Source: Archangium violaceum (GTDB lineage Bacteria > Myxococcota > Myxococcia > Myxococcales > Myxococcaceae). From it: a DNA stretch of 64,000 nt. The notes under the pieces were generated by a model. The model was not told the origin of the DNA. It searched no databases and saw only the letters and a list, made by a program, of their open reading frames with translations. Below are positions 8,750-17,627 of this stretch, in pieces. A program made the position numbers and the translations under genes. Position 1 is the stretch's first letter; the number at the start of each line of letters is the position of its first letter. The DNA lies in NCBI RefSeq assembly GCF_016887565.1, contig NZ_CP069396.1, positions 2,321,001-2,385,000 on the forward strand, in the 5' to 3' direction.

Positions 8750-10657
8750 CTACTCGTCCTGCTTCGTGTTCTCGCCCGGCTTCTTGTAGACGAAGCGCTG
8801 GACGGCGGTGACGAACGGGACGCCCGAGATGCGGGCGTCCCCTGGCCGGGAGCCCGGGAGCTTCTCTTCCCCCTGCGCGTCCTCGTTGCCCAGGATGAAG
8901 CACACGGGGTACTCCTTGCCGTCGGGTGTCTGGGCCCTCTCGTAGCGGCCGTAGACGCGGGTGCCCTCGGTGAAGAGCTCGCCGAAGAGCAGCGTGCCCC
9001 GTGGGAGTAGGCCCCTGTCATTGCGTGTCCTGCTGACGATGGAGCCGGAGCGGACGGTGGTGTACGGCTGGTCCGGGGTCGGCTCGCCCTGCTGGATGTC
9101 GGGGATGATGCTCGGGCCGTCCCCCCAGGCCAGACGGAGCTCTCTCATCACGATGTGAGACTCGGGAGGGCAGTCGGTACTGGCGGGGCGCGTCTGGGCA
9201 CTGGCACAGGCCAGGCCCACGCAGGCGGCGGTGCCGAGGGCCTTGCCCATGGAGCCGGGCTCGCGCTGGGGGGATGCATCAGGGGTCATCTGTTGGGGCT
9301 TCTTCATGGGAGCGCCTTTCATGGCTCGTGCCTCCACGGGGGCGGCAGCCGCGGGGGTTGACTCCAAAGGTAGTGGAGACGCGGCCGACCCAGCATCGGG
9401 GGGTTCCGGCGCTCGCGCCACTTCGCCGCCTCGGAACACGGGCTCCAGTGGGGCCGGAGCGGGGGCCTTGTTTCCCAGCACCACCCAGATGCCGGGCAGT
9501 GCGAGCCCGAGCCCCAGCGCCCCGACCAGGGCTCTCCCGAGAAGTGCCCGGCTCGAGGCCTGGCGCGCCTCCGGGGCCGGTGCGGGTGCTCCTCTTCTCC
9601 GCCGCCGGACGGAGGTGCCTCCCTCGAGGAGCCGCACTCCGGGCTCGGTGACCGTCATCGGGCTGGTGGGGAAGGCGGGCCGGCGGATGCGCCGTCCCGG
9701 TGTCTCTCCCGCCTCGCGTGCCGGGACTGGCTCCCACTCGAAGAGGCTCGCCTCCCACGCCGCGCGCCGGCCGAAGGACGCCGCCTCCACCAGTGCATCG
9801 CGCACCTCGGCTCCCGTGACGTAGCGCTCCCGGGGGTTCTTGGCCAGCATGCGCACCAGCACATCGCTCAGCGCCTGGGGCACCCGCCGGTTGAAGTCCC
9901 GGGGCGCGTGCGGCCGGTTCTGCGCGATGGCCAGCGGGAGCAGATCGCCCAGGAGTTCGGGCGGGAAGGGGTAGTGCCCCGTCACCGCCCGGTACAGGCT
10001 CACGCCGAGCGCGTACAGGTCATCCGCGGCGCCCACCTCGTACGAGGCTCCCGCGAGCTTGCCCCGCTTCACCCAGAAGCGCATGGCCTCGGGGCTGCGC
10101 AGGTGGGTCGTGCCCGGTGGCAGGGGCGCGGAGGTGAGCGAGGCCGCGCCCGCGTAGGTGCCAATGCCGAAGTCCACCAGCACCGGCTCTCCGTCCGGCT
10201 CGCGGATGAGGATGTTCTCCGGCTTCACGTCTCGGTGCAGCACGCCCCGGCCGTGGAGCTCTCCGAGCGCCCCGGCCAGCTTCGACCCCGCCTCGGCGAA
10301 CTGGAGGAAGGAGGGGTTGAGTGTCTCGGCCCACCGGTCCAGCGGTGGGCCGGGCACCAGGTCCATCACGTGGAAGGTGTGGCCCTCCGGGTCCGGCCAG
10401 CGCCCGCAGCCGTGGACGCGCACCACGTTGGGGTGGACCGCCTGCTCCATCAACAGCACCGCCTCGCGTTGGGCCCGCGGATCCTCGCGGCGCAGTGCCA
10501 CCTTGAGGGCGAGCGGCAGGCGGGGGTGGTGGATGTCCTCCACCCGGTAGACGGCGCCGTAGCCGCCCACGCCCAGGGGCGCCACCACGCGCCACTGGCC
10601 TATGTCTGTTCCGGAGGGGAGGGCCTCGGGCCGGAAGAAGGATGTCGTCTCGTGCAT
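8750..10657 (-). CDS. membrane Ser/Thr protein kinase with uncharacterised C-terminal domain
   Basis: Residues 21-295 are a Hanks-type kinase: Gly-rich loop LGVGGYGAVYRVE, Lys52, catalytic Asp143 in HRDVKPEN, and Asp162 in the DFG motif, so it looks active. A proline/arginine-rich juxtamembrane part leads to a membrane helix at 372-395. The outer part is low complexity up to about 470, then a second hydrophobic stretch with a lipobox-like VGLACAS is followed by a compact domain (about 490-635). That domain shares GTLLFGELF...GRYERAQTPDGKEYPVC with the C-terminus of the kinase at 31901-33991. The gene follows a DUF2381 gene by 8 bases in the same direction, so the two are an operon; the DUF2381 protein is the likely partner. 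Confidence 0.93.
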   Translation of the reverse strand: MHETTSFFRPEALPSGTDIGQWRVVAPLGVGGYGAVYRVEDIHHPRLPLALKVALRREDPRAQREAVLLMEQAVHPNVVRVHGCGRWPDPEGHTFHVMDLVPGPPLDRWAETLNPSFLQFAEAGSKLAGALGELHGRGVLHRDVKPENILIREPDGEPVLVDFGIGTYAGAASLTSAPLPPGTTHLRSPEAMRFWVKRGKLAGASYEVGAADDLYALGVSLYRAVTGHYPFPPELLGDLLPLAIAQNRPHAPRDFNRRVPQALSDVLVRMLAKNPRERYVTGAEVRDALVEAASFGRRAAWEASLFEWEPVPAREAGETPGRRIRRPAFPTSPMTVTEPGVRLLEGGTSVRRRRRGAPAPAPEARQASSRALLGRALVGALGLGLALPGIWVVLGNKAPAPAPLEPVFRGGEVARAPEPPDAGSAASPLPLESTPAAAAPVEARAMKGAPMKKPQQMTPDASPQREPGSMGKALGTAACVGLACASAQTRPASTDCPPESHIVMRELRLAWGDGPSIIPDIQQGEPTPDQPYTTVRSGSIVSRTRNDRGLLPRGTLLFGELFTEGTRVYGRYERAQTPDGKEYPVCFILGNEDAQGEEKLPGSRPGDARISGVPFVTAVQRFVYKKPGENTKQDE

Positions 10658-10665
10658 GGTTCTTC

Positions 10666-11535
10666 TCAGGGGATGAAGGGGGCGAGGGCCAGGTGGCGCT
10701 CACCGTCGCGCTCGCGCAGCTCCAGGCTCCAGCGCGGCCGCGTCGGTCCCGAGGGACGCATCAGCTCCACGGCGAGGAAGCGGGCCTCTCCGGGTTGGAG
10801 CCACGTTCCGTCCATCCATACGGGCAGCCGCCGGAGCACCTGGCCCGTCGCGTCCCGCAGCCACGCCTCGCCGGGCGCCCAGGACCGGGCTCCAGGGGCG
10901 AGCTCGAGCCGCACGGTCACCAAGGCATGGGCGAGCGTGCGGTAGACGTCCTGAGCGGCCACCTGCACCTCGCTCGACGAGAGCGCGGACGGCAGCCGCT
11001 CGTGGGTCACGCCCCCCTGGAGCTCGCCCGAGAGCGCGAGCTTGACGAGGTTGCCCGCCTCGCACCGGGCGCGCATCGCCTCCAGCTCGGACTCGAGCGC
11101 CGGCACCGAGCGCGGCTGGCGAATCACCCGCACCTGCGCATCCACCTGGGTGGTGGCGGGCACGAGCGCGAGCGTGGCGTGGGTGGGCGACAGGCCATCC
11201 GCGAAGCCCACCTTGAGCAGCAGGGGTCTGTCCTCGGGCAGCGCGAGCTCTGGGCGCAGCACCACCATGCGGGTGGTCACCTCCACGAGGGCGAAGCGCT
11301 CCTCCCGGCTCTCCACCGAGAGCGAGTCCGGGTCGATCGCCGCATCGAACTCGAGCACGGTGGCGTAGCCGGGAGCGGCGCGCACCGTGGGCGCGGGAGC
11401 GGTGGGGCTGTCGGGGAGCACGAGGGCGCGGGCCTCGAGCCCGGGGTCGGAGAGGAGACGCGGCTGGGCCACCGCCGAGGCGGTACCCACCAGCGGCAAC
11501 AGACACAGGGCGCGGCGCGTGAGGGCCAGGGTCAC
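10666..11535 (-). CDS. DUF2381 family exported protein
   Basis: The 289-residue protein has a signal peptide ending near AVAQP (residue 25) and then the layout of the myxobacterial DUF2381 (TIGR02268) family: a VRAAPGYATVLEFDAAI strand pair, LPEDRPLLLKVGFADG, a VDAQVRVIRQPRS segment, then a helical insert and a beta-rich C-terminal half. Family function is unknown. The start is a GTG at 11535 behind GGAGG, which lies inside a perfect GGAGGAACCTCC palindrome. The kinase starts 8 bases after its stop. A second DUF2381 gene lies beside the other kinase at 30.9 kb, so the pairing is recurrent. Confidence 0.85.
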   Translation of the reverse strand: MTLALTRRALCLLPLVGTASAVAQPRLLSDPGLEARALVLPDSPTAPAPTVRAAPGYATVLEFDAAIDPDSLSVESREERFALVEVTTRMVVLRPELALPEDRPLLLKVGFADGLSPTHATLALVPATTQVDAQVRVIRQPRSVPALESELEAMRARCEAGNLVKLALSGELQGGVTHERLPSALSSSEVQVAAQDVYRTLAHALVTVRLELAPGARSWAPGEAWLRDATGQVLRRLPVWMDGTWLQPGEARFLAVELMRPSGPTRPRWSLELRERDGERHLALAPFIP

Positions 11536-11645
11536 TCGGGAGGTTCCTCCGGCGAGTCAACCTATCAGGTCAAAGGGCGGACCGGAGCCGTCTCGTGACG
11601 CGGACCGTGGTGCTATGATTGGGCCCTCCGTCCCGGAGAGAGCCC

Positions 11646-11891
11646 ATGGCCAGGCGTTTCCTGCTGCTCCTGGCGTTGCTCCTCGCGCAAACAGCTTGCC
11701 CCTCCACCTGGGGCAAGGAGGGCTTCGTCCAGAAGACCTTCCACAAGAACATCGTCCAGAATGCCTTGGCCAATAGCTCGTGCCACCTCACTGCAGAAGA
11801 GTGGGTGCAGAAGTGTGGCGATGCTGTCGATCACTCTGGGAGCTGTCCCAAGAATTGTCCTCTTCCGGAGGAAGTGGATGAGGATTGGTAG
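11646..11891 (+). CDS. small Cys-containing putative lipoprotein
   Basis: The 81-residue product starts with a basic N-terminus and the hydrophobic stretch RRFLLLLALLLAQTAC, which looks like a lipoprotein signal although Gln at -3 is a weak lipobox. The mature part is about 60 residues with four more Cys near the end (one in SSCHLT, then KCGDAV and SCPKNC), probably disulfide bonded. A GGAGAG ribosome site precedes the ATG. It is 25 bases upstream of another Cys-rich exported protein gene and is likely co-transcribed with it. No family recognised. Confidence 0.65.
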   Translation: MARRFLLLLALLLAQTACPSTWGKEGFVQKTFHKNIVQNALANSSCHLTAEEWVQKCGDAVDHSGSCPKNCPLPEEVDEDW

Positions 11892-11916
11892 GGACTGAGT
11901 CTTGGTGGGGTGACCC

Positions 11917-12783
11917 ATGCCGCGGCGCATTCTCCTGGTGGCTCTGGCCTGTGTGTTTCTGCTGCTTCCGCTCGTGTGGCTGATGTCCATCGCCATGCTC
12001 CGGACGAGCACGCAGGAGGGGTATGCCGCGAAGCTCCTTCCGATGCTCCCCCTCGACGTTCAGCAATCGCTTCCGACCTACAGGCGGGAATGCGACACGG
12101 ACGCGGACTGCGATCCTCAATTGGGTTGTCTGATCAAGAGAGCCACGCAGCTTCAGATGTGTCTGGACAGCACCTGCGAGACAGACAAACAATGTGATGA
12201 AGGCTTTTCGTGTGTGCCGCTCAAGACCGCCAGTGGAAGGTTCATTGTTCGGGCTTGCGCGTTGGTGGGCGAGAGGAAGGAAGGTGAGCGGTGCAATGTG
12301 TTCCCGCTCGTCCGGGAGGACGGTTGTGAGCGGGGCCTGCTCTGCCAGACGCGATGTGGCCGCCCGTGCCGGTTGGATGACCCGTCGACGTGTCCGGTTG
12401 GCTTTTTCTGCTCCGAAGGCAGAGAGGGGCCTCCGTCATGCCTGCCCACTTGCGAGGGGCGCCCTTGTCCCGAGGGGCTCCAGTGTCTCAAGCGTGGGCG
12501 AGGTTCCTCCATCTGCGCCCGTGTCCATGGGGAGGACTGCCGGAAGAATCCATGTCCTGATAAACAGATCTGCCGGGTGCTCGAGCCCCCGCGACGTCCC
12601 TGGGAGCTCCGGACGGAGTGCAGGCGCCTTTGTGACAAGGATTTCCTCTGTCCCGAGGGGGATGTGTGTGTCGATTACGAATGCCGCAAGGCATGCGACC
12701 CGCGGGCCCCCTCGTCCTGTGGCCCAGGCCTCACCTGCGGACACCACCATCCCGCGGCCCCCTGGTACTGCGTTCCGGGCTGA
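11917..12783 (+). CDS. Cys-rich exported protein with dickkopf-like repeats
   Basis: The 288-residue protein begins with a signal anchor (about residues 5-27, ILLVALACVFLLLPLVWLM) and continues as a Cys-rich extracytoplasmic chain with more than 30 Cys. The repeats have the pattern C-x-TDADCDPQLGC, CETDKQCDEGFSC and CDKDFLCPEGDVC, which resembles the disulfide-knotted domains common in myxobacterial and eukaryotic secreted proteins. A surface binding or structural role is plausible, but nothing shows catalysis. It follows the 81-residue putative lipoprotein by 25 bases. Confidence 0.8.
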   Translation: MPRRILLVALACVFLLLPLVWLMSIAMLRTSTQEGYAAKLLPMLPLDVQQSLPTYRRECDTDADCDPQLGCLIKRATQLQMCLDSTCETDKQCDEGFSCVPLKTASGRFIVRACALVGERKEGERCNVFPLVREDGCERGLLCQTRCGRPCRLDDPSTCPVGFFCSEGREGPPSCLPTCEGRPCPEGLQCLKRGRGSSICARVHGEDCRKNPCPDKQICRVLEPPRRPWELRTECRRLCDKDFLCPEGDVCVDYECRKACDPRAPSSCGPGLTCGHHHPAAPWYCVPG

Positions 12784-12797
12784 GTCCCCGTCTCGCG

Positions 12798-13682
12798 CTA
12801 CCCGTACGACTCCCGCTTGATGCGCTTGTCCTCGATGCCGAGGTCATGGAGGTGGCCGAGCACCGTCTCCATGAAGCGCGGCGTGGCCGGCGTGCGCGTC
12901 TCCAGGGCCTTCTTCCGGTCCCACGGCGTAATCGCCGGGCCGCACACGTAGATGAGGCACGTGGCGTGGTCCGGGAGCAGCTCGTGCAACAGCGCCTCGC
13001 CGATGCGGCCCTTGCGCACGGCGGGCCCGAAGCGCGACTCGTCCGTCTCACGGGTGAGCGTGTGCACCACGCGCAGCTTGCCCGGGTGCTCGCGCTCGAG
13101 CACCTCGAAGGCTTCCCGGTAGAGGATGTCACCCCACGTCTTGTTGGAGCAGATGACGGTGTGGCGCGGCTTGAGGCCCCGGTGCAGGGCGTCCTTGATG
13201 ATGGAGAAGTTGGGCACCGCGCCGGAGCCGGCCACGATGTGGACGAGGTGGTCCGTGCGCTCCTCCACGTCGTCCGGCAGCACATAGGGCCCCATGAAGC
13301 CCAGCGCGCGCATCCGCGAGCCCTTGAGGGGGGCATGGACCAGGTAGGGCGAGAGCAGGGGCGGGTAGCGGGTGAAGCCGGGGATGTAGTCCTCGTCCTT
13401 CACGGTGATGGCCACCAGGGGCTCGTGAGGCGCGGAGGCGAGCGAGTACGAGCGCGCGGGCTCCTTGCGCCCCTTCTGCTCCTGGAGATAGGTGGCGAAC
13501 CGGCCGAGCGCGTGGAACTGGTGCGGGTCCAGGTTGAGGAACTGACCGGCGCGGTACTCGGGGCGCTCCGGGCCGAAGTCCAGATACAGGGTGGCGGTGT
13601 CGTGCGTCTCCAGGCGCACGTCGGTCACCGTCACTTCGTATTCCCGGGGGCGGTTCCGGGCGGTCGTCACGGTTGCGCTCAT
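12798..13682 (-). CDS. ferredoxin--NADP(+) reductase-like flavoprotein
   Basis: The 294-residue enzyme has an FAD-binding barrel with ARSYSLASAP (the RxYSLxS flavin motif, near residue 90) and an NAD(P)-binding half with VAGSGAVPNFSIIKDAL and a CGP motif (IYVCGPAITPW). There is no 2Fe-2S ferredoxin domain fused, so it should transfer electrons between NADPH and a separate ferredoxin or oxygenase. Many relatives are reductase components of oxygenases; the physiological partner is not adjacent. The ATG at 13682 follows GAGGAG. The upstream frame to 13862 lies inside the divergent gene and is a shadow. Confidence 0.88.
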   Translation of the reverse strand: MSATVTTARNRPREYEVTVTDVRLETHDTATLYLDFGPERPEYRAGQFLNLDPHQFHALGRFATYLQEQKGRKEPARSYSLASAPHEPLVAITVKDEDYIPGFTRYPPLLSPYLVHAPLKGSRMRALGFMGPYVLPDDVEERTDHLVHIVAGSGAVPNFSIIKDALHRGLKPRHTVICSNKTWGDILYREAFEVLEREHPGKLRVVHTLTRETDESRFGPAVRKGRIGEALLHELLPDHATCLIYVCGPAITPWDRKKALETRTPATPRFMETVLGHLHDLGIEDKRIKRESYG

Positions 13683-13753
13683 GGGCTCCTCTGTACCCGC
13701 CCGGTGGACGTTCCTTCCAGGAAAGCGTTGCGGACGGGCGTCGGGCGCGGACA

Positions 13754-14899
13754 ATGCCGCTTCAGGTGACGAACGTCCAACAGAGGGAGCACGTCTTCGT
13801 CTCGGCGCTGCCGGGGCTGGAGCCCGCCCTGGAGTCCGAGGCGGGTGTCCTGGGCTTTTCACCCCGGCGGGTGGAGGGCGGGGTGGAGCTCACGGGTGCG
13901 CCGGGGCTGCACCAGGAGGCCAACCTGCGCCTGCGCACCGCGAGCCGGGTGCTGCTGCGGCTGGGGCGCTTCTCCGCGCCGGATGCCGGGGCGCTCGCCA
14001 AGGGCCTCGCCGGGCTGCCCCTGTCCTCGGTGTGGGACGGGCGGACGGCGCCGAAGCTCTCGGTGGCCCTGCATCGCGCGCGCTTCAAGGGGCCGGACGC
14101 GGTGCTGGCCGCCGCGGCGCGGGCCTGGGGGTTGTCCTCGGTGGAGCGCGCGGGCGTGCTGGACGAGGAGTCCTCCGAGGGCCTCACCCTGCTGGTGCGG
14201 CTGGAGGGCGATACGTGCACGGTGAGCGCGGACACCAGCGGGGAGCCGCTGCACCGGCGGGGGTACCGGCAGGAGGTGAGCCGGGCGCCGCTGCGCGAGA
14301 CGCTCGCCGCGAGCATCCTCGTGCTGGCCGGGTATGACGGGGTGGAGCCGCTGGTGGATCCCATGTGCGGCTCGGGCACGTTCCTCGTCGAGGGGGCGTG
14401 GATGTCCCGGCGGTGGGCGCCGGGGCTCGAGCGCGCCTTCGCCTTCGAGCGCTTCCCCGGCTTCGACGCGGCGGACTGGGGTGCTCGCAAGGCGAGGGCG
14501 GAGGCGGAGTCCCTGCCGGCGCCCCGCTCGGCGCTGAGGGGCTACGACATCAACGCGGGAGCGTTGGGGACGGCCCGGCGCAACGCGCGGCGGGCGGGAG
14601 TGACGCTCACGCTGGAGCGCCAGGACGTGCGCACGCTGGCGGCGCCCGCGGGCCTGGGGCCCGGCCTGGTGGTGGTGAACCCGCCCTACGGCAAGCGGGT
14701 GGGCGAGGCGGAGGATCTGCCAGGGCTCTACCGGGCGCTGGGCGCCACGTTCCGGCGGGCCTTCACGGGCTGGCGTGCCGCGGTGCTCGTCCCGGAGGAC
14801 ACGGGCCTCATTCGCGCGCTGGGGCTGCCCGAGGAGCGCAACCTCCCGGTGCGCAACGGAGGCCTGCGCTGCCGCCTCCTGCTGTGCACGGTGCGCTGA
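13754..14899 (+). CDS. THUMP-domain RNA methyltransferase, RlmL/YcbY-like
   Basis: The 381-residue protein matches the methyltransferase part of RlmL, which makes m2G in 23S rRNA. A THUMP RNA-binding domain occupies roughly residues 10-160, followed by RGYRQEVSRAPLRETLAA, the SAM-binding VDPMCGSGTFLVEGA motif and the catalytic VVVNPPYGKRVGE. The length fits single-function RlmL homologues rather than the RlmKL fusion. The ATG at 13754 is used because upstream codons overlap the divergent reductase. It converges on the histidine kinase gene with no gap: the two stop codons are adjacent. Confidence 0.9.
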   Translation: MPLQVTNVQQREHVFVSALPGLEPALESEAGVLGFSPRRVEGGVELTGAPGLHQEANLRLRTASRVLLRLGRFSAPDAGALAKGLAGLPLSSVWDGRTAPKLSVALHRARFKGPDAVLAAAARAWGLSSVERAGVLDEESSEGLTLLVRLEGDTCTVSADTSGEPLHRRGYRQEVSRAPLRETLAASILVLAGYDGVEPLVDPMCGSGTFLVEGAWMSRRWAPGLERAFAFERFPGFDAADWGARKARAEAESLPAPRSALRGYDINAGALGTARRNARRAGVTLTLERQDVRTLAAPAGLGPGLVVVNPPYGKRVGEAEDLPGLYRALGATFRRAFTGWRAAVLVPEDTGLIRALGLPEERNLPVRNGGLRCRLLLCTVR

Positions 14900-16516
14900 T
14901 CACCTCGAGGGAGGAAGGGGCCTGGACTCCACGTGGAGTGGCAGCCGCAGCTCGAAGCGCGCGCCGCCTCCGGGCCGCTGGCCCACCGACACCGTGCCGC
15001 CATGGGCCAGCACCACCCGTCGCACCACGGCCAGCCCCAGGCCGGTGCCCGTGGCTCGCGTGGTGAAGAAGGGCTCGAAGACACGCTGGGCATCCGCCGG
15101 GGCGAGGCCGGGGCCCTCGTCCTCCACGGTGATGCGGATGCCCTCCGGTGCACGCCCCACCGCCATGCGCACCTCTCCTCGCGGGGGCGAGGACTGCACC
15201 GCGTTGCGCACCAGGTTCTCCATCGCGAGCTGCAACAGCGTCTCGTCCGCCTGGAGCATGGGCAGGTCCGGCTCCTCGTCCAGGGACACCCGCACGCCGC
15301 CGAGCTGACGCCGCTCATGGAAGAGCTGCAGCGTGCGCTGTGCCAGCTCGCCCGCGTGGAGCGTGCGCGGCCGGGGCTCCAGCGGGCGCACCACGTCCAA
15401 CAGGTCGCGCACCATCGCGTCCAGCCGCGTGGCCTCCTCCTCCAACATCTCCACCGCGCTGGTGCTGACGGGGCCCAGCTTGTCGCGCTTGAGCACCGCC
15501 ACCACGTTGAGGATGGCGCCCAGGGGGTTGCGCACCTCGTGGGCCACCACGCCCGCGGCCTCGCCGAGCACCGTCAGCCGCTCCTGCGCCACCAGCTCCG
15601 CCTGCAGCCGCGACAGCTCGGCCAGGCGCGCGGCGGCGAGCCGGTGGTGGCGCACGTTCTCCAACGCCCCTCCCACCTGGCGCGCGAACAGCTCCAGCGT
15701 GGCCGCGCTCGCTGGCGTCAGCGCCTCGCCCTGTACGGACAGCAACCCGTAGGGCTCTCCCTCCACGAAGATGGGGGCATCCAGGGCGCGCCGGGCCATG
15801 TACGTGCGCCCGAGCAACTCCAGCACCTCCGGGCCGTGGAAGCGCTCCAGTGCCGGGAGGATGTCCTGGTGGAAGGCCGCCTTTCGCCGGGCGAACACTT
15901 CCTCGATGTGTGGCACGCTCGAGCGCGGGATGCGCACCTCGGGGATGGGGCGCCCGTAGAGCTTCTCGGCGGCCTCCATCGAGGCGGCGTCCTGCAGCAT
16001 GGGCCCGTGGCGGAGCACGTCCCCCTCCACCAGCATCACCGTGACGTAGAAGCCCTGCCGGTGGATGGTTTCGGCGACCGCTTCCAGCACGGACTGCTCG
16101 TCACGGCAGCGCACCAGCTCGCCGGAGGCCGCGACGAGCGCCTCGATGAGCCGCCGCATGCTGGCCTCGCCCTCGGCGTCGAGCAGCATCAGCAGCGTGT
16201 CCTCGGGCCTCAGCCCGCTGCCCCGGTGCAGGCAATACGTCCGCTCCTGGCCACCGGCCACGCGCATGCGCAGCCACAGCGTGTCCGGGGCCGGCTTCCC
16301 CACCGTGAATTCCTTGTGCATCGGCTCCAACCACGCCTGGTCCGCGGGGGAGAAGCGGGCCAGCAGTTGCACCGTCGTGCAGGCACGCACCTCCTCCAGG
16401 CCGATGCCGAGCAGCGACAGCAGCACCGGGTTGGCGTGGACCACATGGTCGCCGCGCACCACCAGGGCTGGCACCGGGAGCCCATCGAGCGGCCGGTACT
16501 CAGCCGTGTCGGACAC
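14900..16516 (-). CDS. PAS-GAF sensor histidine kinase
   Basis: The 538-residue protein is soluble. A PAS-like domain (about residues 8-110, LPVPALVVRGDHVVHANPVL), a GAF domain (125-295), a coiled linker, a HisKA dimerisation helix with His326 in VVAHEVRNPLG, and a HATPase_c domain with the N box MENLVRNAVQ, DEGPGLA and the GTGLGLAVV loop are in order. It should autophosphorylate in response to a cytoplasmic cue. No receiver is fused and no regulator gene is adjacent on the same transcript, so the target is unknown. The GTG at 16516 with GGGAGGAGGA upstream is the better start; the frame extends to 16582. Confidence 0.93.
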   Translation of the reverse strand: MSDTAEYRPLDGLPVPALVVRGDHVVHANPVLLSLLGIGLEEVRACTTVQLLARFSPADQAWLEPMHKEFTVGKPAPDTLWLRMRVAGGQERTYCLHRGSGLRPEDTLLMLLDAEGEASMRRLIEALVAASGELVRCRDEQSVLEAVAETIHRQGFYVTVMLVEGDVLRHGPMLQDAASMEAAEKLYGRPIPEVRIPRSSVPHIEEVFARRKAAFHQDILPALERFHGPEVLELLGRTYMARRALDAPIFVEGEPYGLLSVQGEALTPASAATLELFARQVGGALENVRHHRLAAARLAELSRLQAELVAQERLTVLGEAAGVVAHEVRNPLGAILNVVAVLKRDKLGPVSTSAVEMLEEEATRLDAMVRDLLDVVRPLEPRPRTLHAGELAQRTLQLFHERRQLGGVRVSLDEEPDLPMLQADETLLQLAMENLVRNAVQSSPPRGEVRMAVGRAPEGIRITVEDEGPGLAPADAQRVFEPFFTTRATGTGLGLAVVRRVVLAHGGTVSVGQRPGGGARFELRLPLHVESRPLPPSR

Positions 16517-16626
16517 GTCTTCCTCCTCCCTTCGTCGCCCTCCGGGCAGGCACCGGTTGGAGCCGCGTGCAATCACCTCCACGGTGGTCCGTATGGAAGG
16601 GTGCAGGGCTTCCTGAGGGTATGCAC

Positions 16627-16737
16627 ATGCGCTTCGCCAACGTGACGAATCCGGACGAGCTGGAACTGAAGGCGGTCGTGGTGGTGGCCGCCACCTGGTT
16701 CATGCTGACCGCGGTGTTCCTCAGCCGGATGATGTAG
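16627..16737 (+). CDS. small single-span membrane protein (36 residues)
   Basis: A short frame encodes MRFANVTNPDELELKAVVVV followed by AATWFMLTAVFLSRMM, that is, an acidic N-terminal dozen and one hydrophobic helix of about 22 residues. A GAGGG lies 8 bases before the ATG at 16627 (another ATG is at 16621). The gene points away from the histidine kinase and its last 17 bases overlap the 3' end of the converging PilZ gene. Intact signals support a real microprotein, but no homologue is recognised and chance cannot be excluded. Confidence 0.45.
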   Translation: MRFANVTNPDELELKAVVVVAATWFMLTAVFLSRMM

Positions 16738-17611
16738 TGGCCGGGACGCGGTTGTTGCGCAGGAACTCGTCCACGAAGGACCGCTCCTCCGGGCGGAGAT
16801 CCGCCAGGCCGAGCCCGTACCCGCGCGGCTGCTTGCCGTCATTGAGCGTGTACTCCCAGATGACGGAGCTGCGCAGCTTGATTTGACGCTGCTGCTGCTC
16901 GAAGTCGAGCACCAGGTCCACGCGCGTTCCCAGCTTCAACGGATTGTCCGTGGGCAGGAACATGCCGCCGGCCTGGATGTTGATGATGCGGTGGTCGGTG
17001 AACATGCCCGCGTTGCGCGCGGTCACCTTGATGGAGACCTGGAGCCTGTCGTTGCGCATCTGCAGCCCGACGAACTCCTCGGCCGAGTAGTTGTAGGCCG
17101 GAGCCTGCTGGGCTCCGCGCACCATCTGGGGCGTGCCCGTCCGGGCTCCGGGCTGAGCGGGGGGAGCGCTGGCCTCCGCCTCGCGCATGCGGCGCGCGAG
17201 CAGCTCGTACACCTCGGCGGTGGCCTTGCGCAGCTCGGGGTGGGTGTCGGGCGAGTGGTTCTCCGGCGAGTAGCGCTTCGCCACCCGGAAGAAGGCGCCT
17301 CGCAGCTCCTCCAGGGGGGCGGTCGGCTGCACGCCGAAGAGCTGGTGGGCCGGCAGGCCCTGCATCTGGCGCAGTTGCTGCCGCAGCCGCTCGGCCTGCT
17401 GCAGCTCGTTGGCCGGCTGGGGCCTGGCCGCGTTCGCGCTCAGCAGATCCTTCACCTCGTTGAGCTGCTCGATGGGCAGCCACGAGCTGCCGTCTCGCGA
17501 GGCACGGGTGACGGCCTTGAGCCGCCCCGAGCCGATGAGCTCACGCAGCGCCTGGAGCGTCAGGGGCCCCAGCACTCGACCAATGGAATCTCCAATCCAG
17601 TAGTTCGACAC
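16721..17611 (-). CDS. GYF-like / J-like / PilZ domain protein
   Basis: The 296-residue protein has an N-terminal GYF_2 (DUF4339)-like domain (residues 3-60, YWIGD then GPLTLQALRELIGSG and SWLPIEQL), a middle helix set resembling a J domain (LFGVQPTAPLEELRGAFFRV), and a C-terminal PilZ domain (about 190-285) with INIQAGGMFLPTD. PilZ domains often bind cyclic di-GMP, but the RxxxR arginines are not obvious, so it may be a non-binding PilZ. The receiver gene lies just upstream on the same strand (17 bases between), pointing to an operon acting in motility or surface signalling. Confidence 0.85.
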   Translation of the reverse strand: MSNYWIGDSIGRVLGPLTLQALRELIGSGRLKAVTRASRDGSSWLPIEQLNEVKDLLSANAARPQPANELQQAERLRQQLRQMQGLPAHQLFGVQPTAPLEELRGAFFRVAKRYSPENHSPDTHPELRKATAEVYELLARRMREAEASAPPAQPGARTGTPQMVRGAQQAPAYNYSAEEFVGLQMRNDRLQVSIKVTARNAGMFTDHRIINIQAGGMFLPTDNPLKLGTRVDLVLDFEQQQRQIKLRSSVIWEYTLNDGKQPRGYGLGLADLRPEERSFVDEFLRNNRVPATTSSG

Positions 17612-17627
17612 GTGCTCTCCTCGGGAT

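Noticed and set aside
9150-9230. Internal ATG before the lipobox-like segment of the first kinase as a separate lipoprotein gene
   Set aside because: No ribosome site precedes it and the kinase frame is continuous with no stop, so a fusion protein is more likely.
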